Assembly (NCBI RefSeq): GCF_000143415.4
Contig: NW_003314307.1
Span: 182,409 to 246,408 of the forward strand
Length of the DNA stretch: 64,000 nucleotides
Direction of reading: 5' to 3'
Origin: Selaginella moellendorffii
Lineage: Eukaryota; Streptophyta; Lycopodiopsida; Selaginellales; Selaginellaceae
The translations under genes were made by a program, and so were the position numbers. The notes below the pieces were generated by a model, which was given only the letters and a program-made list of their open reading frames with translations, made no database searches and was not told the DNA's origin. Shown here piece after piece: positions 35,538-51,028 of this stretch (its first letter is position 1; each line of letters starts with the position of its first letter).

Positions 35538-38500
35538 CTATGGTGTGGTGGCGGTGGTGGTGTCCCGGATGGGAGAGAAAAGGTGGTGGCGCCCCTTGTT
35601 CTTCTTCATGTGCCGGATCCGCGCCTCCACCCGCGCACTGACCCCAATGGAGGTCCTCTCCACGGCCTTGGACCGCTCCCGCAGCCACATGCCTGGATCG
35701 GTAAAGTCCCGCTGCAGGTGGCGTATCTCCTGGATGATGTGGTGATCCATGGGCTTGAAGGTGCGCTGGAAGGCGGTGAAGAGGAAGTAAGGGAGGACGC
35801 AGGCGAGGGGTATCAATGCGGTTGTCAGCCAGTAGACTGGGGCTGGGCCAAGGCCGTCGCGCAGCACCATGTAGGCGGTGGTGGAGAGGCGCGGATCCAC
35901 AGCGCCGTAGAGCAGCAAGAAGATGTACCAGAGGCCGATGCTCCCCCAGATGACGAGGTGCTGGATCCAGGTGAAGTAGCTGATGGCCAGCGCCACCTGC
36001 GCGTTGACTGTCCACACCACACACGTGTACATGCTGGCCCCCAGAATGGCCAGCTCCGCCACCTCCCCACCCCGCCGGAACGCCGCCACCCGGTACAGGC
36101 CTGCCGCAAAGACGAAGGTGACAAGCGAGCTGTAGACGCCGTTGGCCATCCAGCCCAGGATCCGGGACCAGCTGAAGAACAAGTTCCTGGGGCCCTGCTG
36201 GTAAAGCGTCGGAAACTGCACAGCACAGAACACCACCAAGCCACCATCAATCCCTGTCCTTTGTTACACTCGCTCGCTCGCTCACTCACTCACCATCAGG
36301 CACACTCTGGCCGATACGTCTTGCTCAAAAACCCCCAGCGCAATCACCGGGAGCGACGTAAAAAACACATTGAACAGGGACATATACCAATCGTTGTATG
36401 CAGTCTGACCCGAGAAGCTGGTGTACGCCTCGTAGTAAAACAGGGTGAGGCCAAACGTGATGTTCTTGTAGAAAAAGTAGCAAATCTGTAGGGATGCATC
36501 GGTCAATGAGTGAGGCGGGAGCCAGGCTTACCATCTGCGCGATACGCTTGTAACACCAATGCCCGTGTACAATGAGCAAGCGCTCCAGGAACCTGAACTG
36601 TGCGATAGAGAAGTCGCTGGCCATGACTGCCTGCAAACACCCACTGCGGTTAAGGAGCATCCAGAAATCCAGGATCACCCTACCTGCATGCCTTCGAGAC
36701 CACTGATGCCAACACCTATATCAGCCTCTTGGATCATTCCCACGTCGTTGGCTCCATCACCAATGCTCAGAGTTGTCCGTCCCGTGCCCTCCTTCACAAG
36801 TCCCGTCACCTGTTTTGCCACGCGCATGAAATCAAGGATGAGAATCCAGCACAAGGGTGGGAGCGAGCGCGTCAGCACTGTACCAGCGCCTTCTGCTTGG
36901 GAGAAACCCGGCAACATATAACAGAGGCACAGTTGATTGCCAGGCGTAGCAGCTTGTCTTTAAGGCCATCTTCCAATGCATACGCAAGTGCTTTACCATC
37001 AATGATCAGCGCAAACGCAGCGTCGTCGTCAGTCTCCAGATCAATCTGGCGCTGGGCATTCGCAAGCTGCTGGCTGATGCTCTCTTTGGATGCCTACAGC
37101 AGCAGTGGTTAGTGGAAAGTGGAAGTGAATCATCTGTTTTTCTTCACCTTGGCACTGGCCTCTTTGTTGCCAAACTGTTCAGTGGAGCCACTGTCCAACG
37201 TCACAAGAATCTGCTTCATCCCTTGCCGCAACAGGCTGCATGCGAAGCTGCGGGCATGCAAGAGAGTATGGTTAAAAGAGGAGTTGGGGGCGACCAACGT
37301 ACCCAATGTTGATGGCAGTCTCTAGCTTGTCGCCAGTAAGCACCCATATCTTCAAGCCAGCTTGGGCTAGCCGATCTATGCATTCAGGAACCTGGACGGA
37401 TAAGCGGTGCGTGAGAAGAGGAGTGGCGCCCCCAACCAAGCTTACCCCTTTCTGCAGCTTGTCCTCCACGGCAGTGGCACCCACAAGGACCAGGTCCCTC
37501 TCTATCATGTCGCATGCAGCATCTAAGCGCTCCTCTCGGCTTTCTCCAATGGTGGTTTTGGCCTTGAGGAAGACCGCGTTCCATTCCCTGTACTCTGCGT
37601 CGTCGAGCTTGCGGTACGCAAGGATCAAGGTGCGCAGGCCGGCCTCGGCATACTCGGAGAGATGGCTTCTTGTCGCAGCTTCGAACTGACGTCCGTTCTT
37701 GCTGAGCTTGTCGAACATGACGCTGCAATGGGAGAGGGAGGGTGGTGACTACAGAGAGAGAGAGAGGCTACACTCAAAACAGTACCTGTCTGCACCTTTG
37801 GAGAAGAGGAAGGTGTTACCTGCATCGTCCGTTACAATGACGGACATCCGCTTGCGGGTGCTGTTGAATTCCAGCAGGTTGAGCAGCTTGTATTCGCTGA
37901 AATGCCGCGCACGTAAGAAAGAAAGCAAGTCACGTCTCTTACCGGAGGGTGGTGGTACCATTGGTATCGCTGGGCTCCCGCACGAGCACGGTCGACTGCG
38001 TGCGCTTGTAAAACTGGAAGCCAAACTCCCTTGCAGCAACAACAAACGCCAGCTCGTCCGGCGATTCCGCCTGGTAGCTCACGTCGCCCGTTTCGTGGCT
38101 CTCCTCGGGGATGACAGTGTGGCAGACTGCCAGGATTCGGAAGAAGGTTCGAATGACGGACGAGTGCGGCTGGTGCAGCCAGTTGCCATCCATGACCCGC
38201 TCATCGGTGAAGTTGAAGCCTTTGACGAAGGGTGCAGCATGGGCCATCTCGAAGTTCCCGGGGCTGGTGCCGTGGCTGCTGCTGCTGCGGTGGTCGTGCT
38301 CCTCCGACCCTGCATCCTCGTGCAGCTGCTGCTCCCTGCCGAGCCTCTTGGCGGTGGCCCTCTCCACTTCGGTGATCCCCCGGCCGTAGGAGACGCCGGC
38401 GATGGAGCACTTTCGAAACTCCATGACGTTGCAGGTGAGCGTGCCCGTCTTATCCGAGAGGATGGTGTCCACCTGGCCCAGCTCCTCGTTGAGGTTGGAG

Positions 38501-39797
38501 GTGCGAGCGTGGGCGGGGGTGTCGGTCACGTCGTCATACATGGCAATATCGTGGTTGATGAACATTGCCTGCAGCACCTTGACAACCTCAATGGACACGT
38601 AAAGGGAGATTGGGATGAGATAGCCATACAGGATGAGCGCCGTGATGAGGTGCAGCAGCGCCGCCAGCTGCGCGCGCTGCGGGTTGAAGTAGACGTCGGC
38701 GTCGGAGGGGCGGAGGTACCACCAGCGGGGCATGTCGGCCTGCGTCATGACCCCGAAGACGATGGAGCCGAGCAGCGAGATGAGCAGCAGGACGCTGAAG
38801 AGGAAGTAGATGATCTTGTCCATCTTGCGCTCGATGCGGCTGCGCTTGGAGGGCGCCTCCCGGGCGTTCTGCATCACCTTGGTGTCGTGGCCGCTGGCCA
38901 GCACCACCCCGTAGACGAAGTGCGTGTTGCGGAGCTTGGAGTCGCGGAGGAGCAGCTGCTCAGGGCCCAGCGGCACCACGCTGCCGTCCAAGTCGAGGTT
39001 GCCGACGAAGGTGTAGAGGTGGGGGTTGGGCGCCTCGCAGTGCACCTGGGCGGACCAGGTGGCGAAGTCGGACTCCTCGGACAGCTCCAGCGTGCGCTCC
39101 ACGCAGCGCTTCACCTTGAGGTTGGTCTCGCCGTCGAGGTTGCTCGTCTCCACGTAGCAGATGCCGTCGGGGAAGCTGCTCGACAGCAGCAGCAGGTCCG
39201 CCGGGAAGAAGCTGTCCTGCGTCACCTTGACCACCTCTCCCACGCACACCCTCTTCCACTGCTTGTCCGCAAACACGCCGTGCCCGACGTGCACCGCCAC
39301 CTTGCGCTTGTTCACCTCCTCGTCCTACAGGGGAGAGTGAGCCACGGAAAGCCCCACGCACACACACGCACACACGCACGCACCTGCATGAAGCGGCGCC
39401 AGTCCTCGACGCCTTCCTTGAGCATGCTCACGCCCACCACGAAGACGAGGGGCGCGATGAGGCTGGAGGCGGCGAAGGGAGCCAGCGGCGTGAGGGAGAG
39501 CGCGGCGGCGAAGAGGAAGTAGAGGTTGGCCACCCGCCGGAACTGCTCGAACAATGCCTTTGGGAGGAAGGTGAGCAGCGTGTACTTGGTGGTGGACACG
39601 TAATTGGAGCGATACTTGTGCGGCTTCACCCGGTGCTTGTCGGGCTGGTTGCACCACACGAGCCGCCCGCCACCGCTCAAGTTGCTGCTTTGCCTCCTCC
39701 TCCGCGCCTCCTCCTCCTCCGCCACAGCCGGCCGCAGGCACGACAGCGAGTAGAGCTTGCTCCACCGCATCCGCTCGCCACCGCCGCCCGTTGCCAT
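35538..39797 (-). CDS. P4-type ATPase, phospholipid flippase (ALA group)
   Basis: The protein is about 1,150 aa in roughly ten exons, the first at 39797-39384 and the large second at 39324-37943. It begins with the P4 N-terminus ([20 protein letters not shown]) and TM1-2. It carries the actuator motif DGETNLK, the PISL signature of TM4 ([11 protein letters not shown]), the phosphorylation site DKTGTLT near 38450, KGAD, TGDK and [11 protein letters not shown] near 36760, then TM5-10 and a basic C-tail. These are the conserved residues of aminophospholipid flippases, which move lipids from the outer to the cytosolic leaflet together with an ALIS/CDC50 subunit. The N-terminal and actuator sequences fit the ALA4-12 clade of Arabidopsis. 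It appears complete, with all key motifs intact. Confidence 0.92.
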
Positions 39798-40219
39798 ATC
39801 GGATAGATCTCCGCGAGCCAGATCCAGATCTGTGCTCTCTGCTCTCTGCGCCCTTACCTATGGCTCCTTCCTTGCCGCCTTGGAGCAGCCCGGAATTGCG
39901 GCCTGCATCGCTGTGCTCTACACACAGTCGCAAACTCTAGGTAAGAAACTCGACAGCATATACCCTTGTGCTCGGCTCGTCGCCAAACAACAACGAACAT
40001 GAACGTGTTCAATTTTACAGCATAGTAAAACCCACAACACACAGGAAATATAAAAAGAGAGACTAAATCTTCGTCGTCGTGTGTATGTTAGTCGCCTCGC
40101 TCGCCGCATTGCCGTGTCTCAATTCACCTCATGATGTCTGATGGGCTTCTCATCAATCCTCCCCTGTGGGAATCGATCAACCGTGTCAGCCAGCCGCCAC
40201 AAGAGAAACTTTCTTTGCC
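39798..40219. other. Intergenic, flippase 5' / MAP70 3'
   Basis: No gene is visible. It holds the flippase promoter and 5' UTR and the MAP70 3' UTR, both on the minus strand. There is no obvious TATA box. Confidence 0.5.
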
Positions 40220-42594
40220 TCACCTCGATGACGCATGGGAACTATTTACACTCCCCTTTGCAATGCTAAGACGCCGTGCTCTGTTCTCCTGCTCCTTGTC
40301 TACTCTCATCGCGGCCACCTCCTTCTCCATTGCTGCTACCTCCCTACGCATCTTCTTCGCCTCTACTTCCATTGCCTTGGTCAGCGTATCCACCTTCTTG
40401 GACAGCATCTGCATGCAAAAGTCCGACTGTCATGAGCACCTAGAGCCAAACCCACGCATATACCTCGATTGCGTCATCCTTGTCCTTGAGGCTTTGGTCT
40501 TTCTCGTGGCCCAACTTGCGCAGTGTCACCACCTCCTTTTGCAACATATCATAGAAGAGGACGGACACGTTGTCGTCGGCTGCAGCGACTGTTGCTCCCT
40601 CCACCTTGCCGGCCTCAGGCTTTACGTCGCCGCCACCACCACCGCCGCCGCCGCCGCCGCCAGCCCCACTCGCAGCCGAGGACACCTTTCTTGGCTCCTC
40701 GCACCCGTTAGCGTAGGCTTTAAACCGGCCCGCATCCAGCGACTTGCTTCCGTCAAACGCCTTGGATCCAAACTTGCCGTTCTTGAGGATGGTGGAGCCC
40801 GACACCGAGCCCCGCATCTGCGACGCTGATGACATTGACGGCCGCCGCCTGGCCACGCCATTACCAATGTCCGACCCGCCTGTTGATTGACGACGCACAC
40901 TGGCACCATTCGTCCCGCTTCGCAAAAAATCGTCGTGCTTCCGAGTGGAACCGTTGGTGGATGTTCTCAACCCCTCTTCCAGAACCTTGAGCCGGACTTG
41001 GAGCTTCTCCTGCCACATGAATCAAGCCATTGGGCACCTATCTCGGCAGCCAAAGTGTGTACGTGCCTACCTTGAGTTGGGCTTCACTCCTTGCGGTGCG
41101 TTCCGTAGTTGCTAGCTTGTCACGGAGCTGCTGCATCTCTCCCTGACAAGGACACGCACTTAGTTAGGCCGAATGGAAGAAACACACACGCACACACAAC
41201 GTACGCACGCACCTGCATGAATCTCCTCTCTTCAAGCCATTGTTTCACGGGCATGACCTTGTCGTTTGCATCCTTCCATTCGTTTGCAACGACGACTGCC
41301 ACTCTGTTTGCTGTTACCTTGGCACGCGCCAGTTCCCGCTCAAGCGTCCGTTTCTCTTCCTAATGGTAAAAAGACAATGTGGGGTGAGTGCGACCCAAAG
41401 GTGGCTGGCGGCACTACCATGAGGTGATGTACTTGGCGCTCAAAGTCACGCGCAGCATTTGCTGCGGCTCCTCCCGCAAGAAGTGCTTCCTCCAGTTCTG
41501 CCACGGTAGTGCTCAGTTTCTCCACCTCCGCCACCTTCTGCCGGTGCATCTTGTCCAATATCTTGTTCTCTTCCTGCACCAAGGCACACACAAGGCTTGG
41601 CTTGGCACCATGGTACCCGAGGAGGGGCCAAAACGTACCTGGCAGATCTCAATCTGTTTGAGAAGTTCTTGATTCCGATTCTGCAAGTCATCCACGAGCG
41701 AGGCTTTGGCTTCCGCAATCTGAACTGCTCTTTCAGCCTCGAGAAGAGCAGCCTCCTTGGACTTTGTCAACCGGTCGAGGGCCTTGTTATCGTCTTGCAG
41801 CTTGAGAAACTGCAGGGAATTTTGCAAAGCGTGAGAAACCGGGTGGGGCAACAAGGAGAAGACGTACATCGTTGCGGGTGCTCTTGAGCTCTGCTTCTAC
41901 GGGTGCCAAGATGGCTTCCAGGGGCAGTAAATCTTCGTCCTTTTGGGAGGCATGCAGCCGCCGTAGTGTCGCCTCTGCTGCAGCTTGGGCTGCTAGCGCC
42001 GACTTCCTCTCATCGTTGGTCCTCTTGAGATCCAGGTTCTGCGAGGGAAAGGAAAGTGTCATGAACAAGAAAGAGCGGAAAAAGCAACGGCACCTTGTTT
42101 TCCAGAGCAATTTCCATGGCCTTGAGCTTTTCTTGCAACTTCTCACGCTCGTCAAATAGCTGCAAAAGGAAATGTTGGTGATGGTGGCGATCAATCAGCG
42201 ACGAGCTACCTCTTCGACGGCCTTCTCCTTGAGCCGCTCCGTCTGGCGCAGGGCCTTGATCTCTGCGTGCGCCTCGCACAGCTCTCGATCTTTGTCTGGC
42301 ACAAGACAAGCAAAAGCGGTGGCGCCGGGTTTAGAAACATGTACATTGGCGTAGATCCGAGCGCTGCTTACCTCGCACTTCATTCTCGAGCCGGTTGAGC
42401 TCCACTTTGATTGGATCTGAGCCGTGGAGCAAGTGTATGATGTCTTCCGTTTCTAAGCTGGGGCGAACGGCGGTCTTCCGCCTGGAAGATTTCCCGTCCT
42501 GCTTGCAAAACCCCATGGCCGACGCCACACTCTCCCTGCAAGATCCGTCGAAGAAGCCGTCGTCCTCGTCTAGGCTACTAATTGACTCCGCCAT
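40220..42594 (-). CDS. MAP70: Microtubule-associated protein 70 (MAP70)
   Basis: About eleven exons encode roughly 590 aa, mostly coiled coil. The order of segments matches plant MAP70: DPIKVELNRLENEVR, DKDRELCEAHAEIKALR, AAEATLRRLHASQKDED, DNKALDRLTKSKEAALLEAE, ENKILDKMHRQKVAEVEKL, TANRVAVVVANEWKDANDK, QWLEERRFMQ and GEMQQLRDKL. A Ser/Gly-rich linker with a run of glycines (near 40650) follows, and a last coiled coil ending SSHASSR. MAP70 proteins bind cortical microtubules and shape secondary wall patterning in tracheary elements. The start at 42594 is the first in-frame ATG and gives an acidic N-terminus like that of relatives. Confidence 0.93.
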
Positions 42595-43351
42595 TGCCGC
42601 CGCGCTGTGATCCCACCGCTCTTTGTTTCGCTTGTCTCCCTTCCTTTCGCGCGTCCAGAGGCCTCCTAGCTCACCAGCTGCCGCCGCCGCTGCTCCTGCT
42701 ACTGCCTCCTCCACCTCCCAAATCCCACATTGCTTGCTCGCGCCCAGCAGCCAGCCACATTTGTCCCCCCTAGCCCGCAGGATCTACGCGCCCCTACTGT
42801 TCCCCTCTCCCAGGGCCTTGTTGCCCTACTTAAAAACACTCCTCCTTTTTTACGGCCGGATTGGATTGGATTGCTGCCTGGTTTGTTTCTTGGCCACACA
42901 CTTACCTCCGCCCCCTCGATTGCTTGCTGCTCGATTGCTTGCTGCTGTGTGTGTCTAGGCAGGGGCTACGAGGCTAAGGAGAGCTCCGCAAGCACTAAAA
43001 CGAAACAAAGCCAAAAGAAAAGCATAACCTGACAGCACCACCAGCAGGGCAGGCAGCCCTCACTTTAACTTAGCGCCTGCCTTAATAAACCGTGTGTGCT
43101 TTAGAGTAATCCTCCCATCTCCATCTCCAACTCGAGCGAGGTAAACAAGAAAGAGGCTCTCCCGCTCAAAACCTCAAAAAACCCAGGCCGGCCGGGCGGC
43201 CGCCCGCTCTTGCCCAATCCACACGGCACAACCTTGCGGAATATCCACGGCATATCATTGCGTATAATAACCAACCCATACCACATTTCTCTCGAAGAAT
43301 ATTCCTTCCACTACGTTTCCTCTTTTACCAGGCCATGAGGGGTGAAAGCAA
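42595..43351. other. MAP70 5' region and SCE1 3' region
   Basis: No exon is visible. The first 250 bp are pyrimidine-rich on + (purine-rich in MAP70 sense), with CTG/CCG runs typical of a 5' UTR. The remainder is the 3' flank of SCE1. Open frames at 42582-43032 are low-complexity shadows. Confidence 0.5.
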
Positions 43352-44083
43352 TCAGACGGGCGGGGGATACAGCTTGGCCTGCTGTCGTACCCTTCGCTTG
43401 TACTCGTCTCTATCCTGCACGCCACACAAGAAAGAGCGCTTTTTATCAAAACCAGGGGAGCACCCTCAAAACCTGGATGAACATCTGATAGGCATCAGAC
43501 TGCGCGGGATCCGCGGCATTGGGGGCATCCAGCAGCTCCTGGATTCCGATGAGGATTTGCTTCACCGTGATGGCGGGTCGCCAGCCCTGGAACGAGAGAG
43601 ACGAGAGACGAGAGACGAGAGACGAGCGTGAGAGTGGCTCCCAGAGGGAATCAACTTACAGAGTCCTCGTTGAGGATGGAGAGGCACACTGTTCCCGAGG
43701 GGTAGACATTGGGGTGGAAGAAGTTTGGAGGGAACTTGCACTTGGGAGGCTTGCTGGGGTAATCTTCACTGAAGTGGATCGCCAGCGGGAAATAGCCGCC
43801 CTCCCAGTCCGTCTGCGCCAAGCACAAGCCATATTAGTAGTGCTCCAGTTCCAGGGCTTGCCTACTTACTCCGGCCTTGCCCGGTAGAGTGCAATGCCAT
43901 GTCATTAGGTTGACCGATCCATCGGGCTGGGTCTCGGGCCTGGCCACAAAACCCTAGACGCCACACAGACAGCGAGGAATTCATGAGCAGGGAAGAGGGA
44001 TGCGATCTTCTTACGTGTGGATGATTCTTGCGCCACGCCTTCCGTTCTTCCGCCAAGCGCCCCCTGGCTATGCCACCAGACAT
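43352..44083 (-). CDS. SCE1: SUMO-conjugating enzyme E2 (UBC9/SCE1)
   Basis: Five exons (44083-44015, 43953-43870, 43812-43660, 43586-43473, 43414-43352) join to 160 aa in frame. The N-terminus [19 protein letters not shown] has the basic SUMO-binding face of UBC9. [15 protein letters not shown] contains the catalytic cysteine, and the C-terminus [10 protein letters not shown] is family-typical. The enzyme takes SUMO from the SAE1/2 activating enzyme and passes it to lysines in psi-K-x-E sites, mainly in the nucleus. The gene looks complete. Confidence 0.95.
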
Positions 44084-44163
44084 AGCTTCTCTCCACTACC
44101 TAGGGCTTTAGGGAGGAGAAACTCTACATAAAAATTAAGTAAAGGGGCTTTGAGCACGACAAT
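44084..44163. promoter_or_regulatory. 80-bp SCE1 upstream region
   Basis: Only 80 bp separate the SCE1 start from the stop of FtsH11 on the same strand. The interval contains a doubled word TAGGGCTTTAGGG (44101-44113), which in gene sense reads CCCTAAAGCCCTA, resembling telo-box elements of plant housekeeping promoters. Confidence 0.5.
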
Positions 44164-47539
<3,376 letters not shown>

Positions 47540-47701
47540 TCACCTCAAGTACACAATACCAAAACCCTAAGAGCTCCCCTCGATCGCCATTCACTCATTC
47601 GCATCCTATCATCATCGCATTACTTAATAACCTAATTGGCGGTCCCCCGTTTCGAACCGCGGGTCGATCCTCCCCGAGCTTACTGGCGAGCTGAAGGGAG
47701 G
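47540..47701. promoter_or_regulatory. 162-bp bidirectional promoter, FtsH11/oligopeptidase
   Basis: Divergent start codons lie 162 bp apart. The interval contains AAAACCCTAA (47561-47570), a telo-box, on the FtsH11 side. No TATA box is evident. Confidence 0.6.
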
Positions 47702-50700
47702 ATGGCCGGCAAGCAGGCGCAGGGTGGAAGCCGGCAGAGGAGGATCGCGGTGGCCGCGGGGGCGGCGCTGGGCACACTGGTCGCAGCCAGGGTGCTGCTC
47801 ACGCTGCTGCGCGGAGGCAAGGATCGAGGTAAGCGATGGATCTGCTTGAATGTGAGCAGAGCGCAAGGCGGCAACCCTAATACCTGAGCAGCAGCAGCAG
47901 CAGGAGGAGGAGGAGGAGGAGGATGCAAGGACATCAAGTTCCGATCCAGCCTCTCCGCCGCGGAGATCCTAAGAGCGGTGGATCACGTCATTGCAAACTC
48001 CATCCGAGTTCACGACGCCGTCGCCGCTGTGCCCTTGGACCAGGTAACCAGCCTCATTCTTGTAGAAGCAAGCGTGACAAGCTTTTGTTTGCTTGCTTGG
48101 GAGTCAGGTGACCTACGAGTCGGTGATTGAGCCCCTGGAAAGGCTGGAAGCTGACGAGTTCATGGCTGTTCAGTCGTGCGTCTTCCCGAGTCTGGTGAAT
48201 CCGGCGAGAGACGTCCGTGATGCCAGCGTCAAAGCCGAGAAGATGTTTGAGGCATACAACGCCAAATGCAGGTTGCCTCGTACCTATGCATTCCTTGTGC
48301 TCACGCTGTTTCGCGATGAGCAGGCTTCGGGAGGACGTGTACCGCGTTGTCAAGGCCTATGCTGAGAAGAAAGAGGACCTGCCGCCTGAAACTCTGCGTT
48401 TTGTCAACCATCTGGTACTCATCAAAAGCTTGCTTACTCCCTCCCACCGAAGTCTGCCCATGCAGGTCAGGGATTACGAGAGGCTTGGGCTGCACCTGGC
48501 TCCCGAAATGAGATCCGAAGTCGACAAGATCAAGAAAACTATCGGGGAACTCTGCATCACCTTCCAGAAAAACCTCGCGCAGCTCAATGAGGTTCTACTG
48601 TTCAACGAGGATGAGCTTGCGGGTTTACCGATAACGTTTGTTAAGGTTTGTAGACACGTCTCCGTTGCCGCCTTGATATGACACCTTTTTGCGTCCTGTT
48701 TTCTCTTTTTCCTTCACTTTTAGAACTTGGAGAAGGGCAAGCATGGCAAGCTCAAGCTTCCCCTCGATGCTCGCTACTACTTCCCAGTCATGCAGAATTG
48801 CAAGGTTGGGCTGAATGTCTGTAATGCTTTCTCTCTAAACCGGTTCTTCTCATCCCTAGGTAGGAAGCACGCGCAAGGCATTGGCAGTGGCATATGATAA
48901 ACGTTGCATCGCAGAAAATCTTCCAATCTTCCACAACGTGGTTCGTGCATGAATTCTTCACGATCGCTTATGCCTGGACCTTTCCAGGTGAAGCTACGTC
49001 ATCGGCTGGCTCGCCTGCTTGGTTATCCTAATCATGTGGAGTACGTGACCTCCAGCCGTATGGCCAAGAGTTTTACCAACGTAGGAAACTAGAAGCTATA
49101 ATACCTTCTTCATGGCTCACCTGGTTTCGCTTCAGGTAAAGAACTTCCTCCTCAGCCTTTCGGCAAAGATGTCGTCAGTTGCAGCAGCAGAGTTGAACAA
49201 GCTTCGGGCTCTAAAGGTCTGCCATATGCATTTTCTTAACGGTCTCTAAAGTTTTATCACTGTAGAAAGCCGAGGAAGGGGGAGAGGAGTTTGGTATGGA
49301 AGATCTTCTATACTATATGCATAGAGTTGAAGAGCTCGAGTTTCAAGCAATCACGGAAAAGATCAGAGAATATTTTCCCGTGGAGGTTGTTACCAATGGT
49401 CTCTTCCAAATATATCAGGAGCTGTTTGGTATATCTTTCTGGTTAATTTTTGTTGTGTTTGTCATTTGAGTTTTCAGGTCTTACTTTCGAAGAAATCAAG
49501 GAGGAGCGGGGAGCGTGGGATCCAGATGTGCGGCTCTTTGCCGTTAGCGATACAGATGCGAAGAAGACAATTGGCTATTTCTACCTCGATATTTATCACA
49601 GGTATTTCCATTCTGCTCTACTATGTATCATGAGAGTTTGTTTGCTTATCTCATCCTCCGGCTGTAGGGATGGAAAGTACTCGCATGCCTGCGTGTGTCC
49701 TCTTCAGCCCTCCTCTACTCGCAGCGGTCAGGTAGGAGCATTGACTGGAGAGATTGAATTTTGGGAATGAGCTCAGTTCTACTGTCTAGCTGCCAGTCGC
49801 GGCTATGCTTGCGAACTTCAGGAGAGGACATGCTGCCCTGCTGAGTTATCCAGAAGTGGAGACTTTCTTTCACGAATTCGGTCACGTGGCAAGTACTTGT
49901 GCTATTCCCTTCGCTCTCCCTTTCTTAAACATGTTTATATTGCAGATGCATCACATTTGCAGCCGTCCATCGTTCGCCAGATTTTCCGGTCTCCGGGTCG
50001 AGGATGATTTCGTGGAAGCTCCCAGCAAAATGCTCGAAAAGTGGTAGGCCGACTATGGATGTCTCGTTTGCTCACGTCTGTTGACACAGGTGCTCTGAAA
50101 AGTCGTCATTGAAGCGTATGAGTGGCTTCTATAAGGTGGTGATTTTCGTCGAGCTCATGAAGCTTGCTAATTGATATTCGTAGACTCCTGCAGGACACTA
50201 GAGAACCTGTCCCGGACAGCTTTTGCGAGTTACTAGTGCGAAAGAAGAAGACCCATGCCGGGCTTCTGACGAAAAGGCAGATCTTGCTAGGTACATATAA
50301 CTCGCTACTCATTTCTGTCTGTTTGATGATGCTTTCGTTTTTTTTTTTTTTCCCGCGGCAGCATTGTTCGATTTGATCGTGCACTCAAGCGACCAATTCG
50401 ATACTGTTTCCGTTCTCGAGCAGCTCCACACCCAGGTTAGCCACTAGCTCTGTCTTGTTTCTCTTTGTCACGTGAACGAGAGTCCAGGTAATGGAAGGGA
50501 TCCCGATGCTGGAAGGGACGGACTTGAGCGCATCGTTTACACATCTCATGGGCGGGTATGACGGCACTTACTACAGCTACTTGTGGAATCAGGTGAAGGA
50601 GTGGGAAAAATCAGTCGGTCGTCTTGTGCGTTTAACATGCTTGCACAGGTTCTCTCCGAAGACATGTTTGAGAGTGGCTTTGCTGGTGAAGTGAGCAACT

Positions 50701-50884
50701 TTTCGGCAGGCAAGGAGTTTCGGGACAAGGTACGAGGAAAGGCGTTGCGGATTGTGGTAACGTTGTTTGTGATCCCCAGGTGTTGGTGCCAGGGGCGAGC
50801 AAGGACGCAGCGGAGCTTGTGCATGGTTTTCTGGGGCGAGAACCATCGTTAAGCGCGTTTGTGAAAAGTAGGGGACTTAAATGA
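47702..50884 (+). CDS. Thimet-type oligopeptidase (peptidase family M3)
   Basis: About sixteen short exons encode close to 700 aa. The N-terminus has a hydrophobic segment ([19 protein letters not shown]) that could be a membrane anchor or part of a targeting signal, followed by the M3 helical domain ([30 protein letters not shown]). The catalytic site is [14 protein letters not shown] (near 49870) with the third ligand glutamate in [14 protein letters not shown]. The last part ([21 protein letters not shown]) is family-typical. The acceptor before [11 protein letters not shown] (at 'ctgcag', about 50190) avoids a stop that an earlier acceptor would create. The enzyme degrades short peptides, including targeting peptides in organelles. 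It resembles the Arabidopsis At1g67690 product. Confidence 0.92.
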
Positions 50885-51028
50885 TAAAATCTATGGCTGT
50901 CCTACTTAGGTCTTATTGAAGTGGTCTGAGCAGCGCGTGGAGAGCAAAAACAGGGGTTTTGGGCCATGTGAGAGGAGAGAGCGGGGTAGAGTGCGCGCTG
51001 TGCAGCGGCGCCACCATCCATACGTATT

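Noticed and set aside
35583-36491. 302-codon + strand ORF
   Set aside because: Antisense shadow of the last flippase exons, rich in His, Gln and Gly as expected from reversed GC-rich codons.
37699-39522. 607-codon + strand ORF antisense to the flippase
   Set aside because: It is a GC-rich shadow of the flippase coding exons, which carry all P4-ATPase motifs on the minus strand.
47640-47675. tRNA-like T-arm ('gtttcgaaccgcggg') in the FtsH11/oligopeptidase promoter
   Set aside because: The bases beside the loop do not form a five-pair T stem on either strand, and no anticodon arm or acceptor partner is present.
50155-50215. Premature stop in the oligopeptidase (…TPAGH then TAG)
   Set aside because: It arises only if the upstream 'cgtag' acceptor is used. 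The next acceptor 'ctgcag' restores the family reading [14 protein letters not shown].
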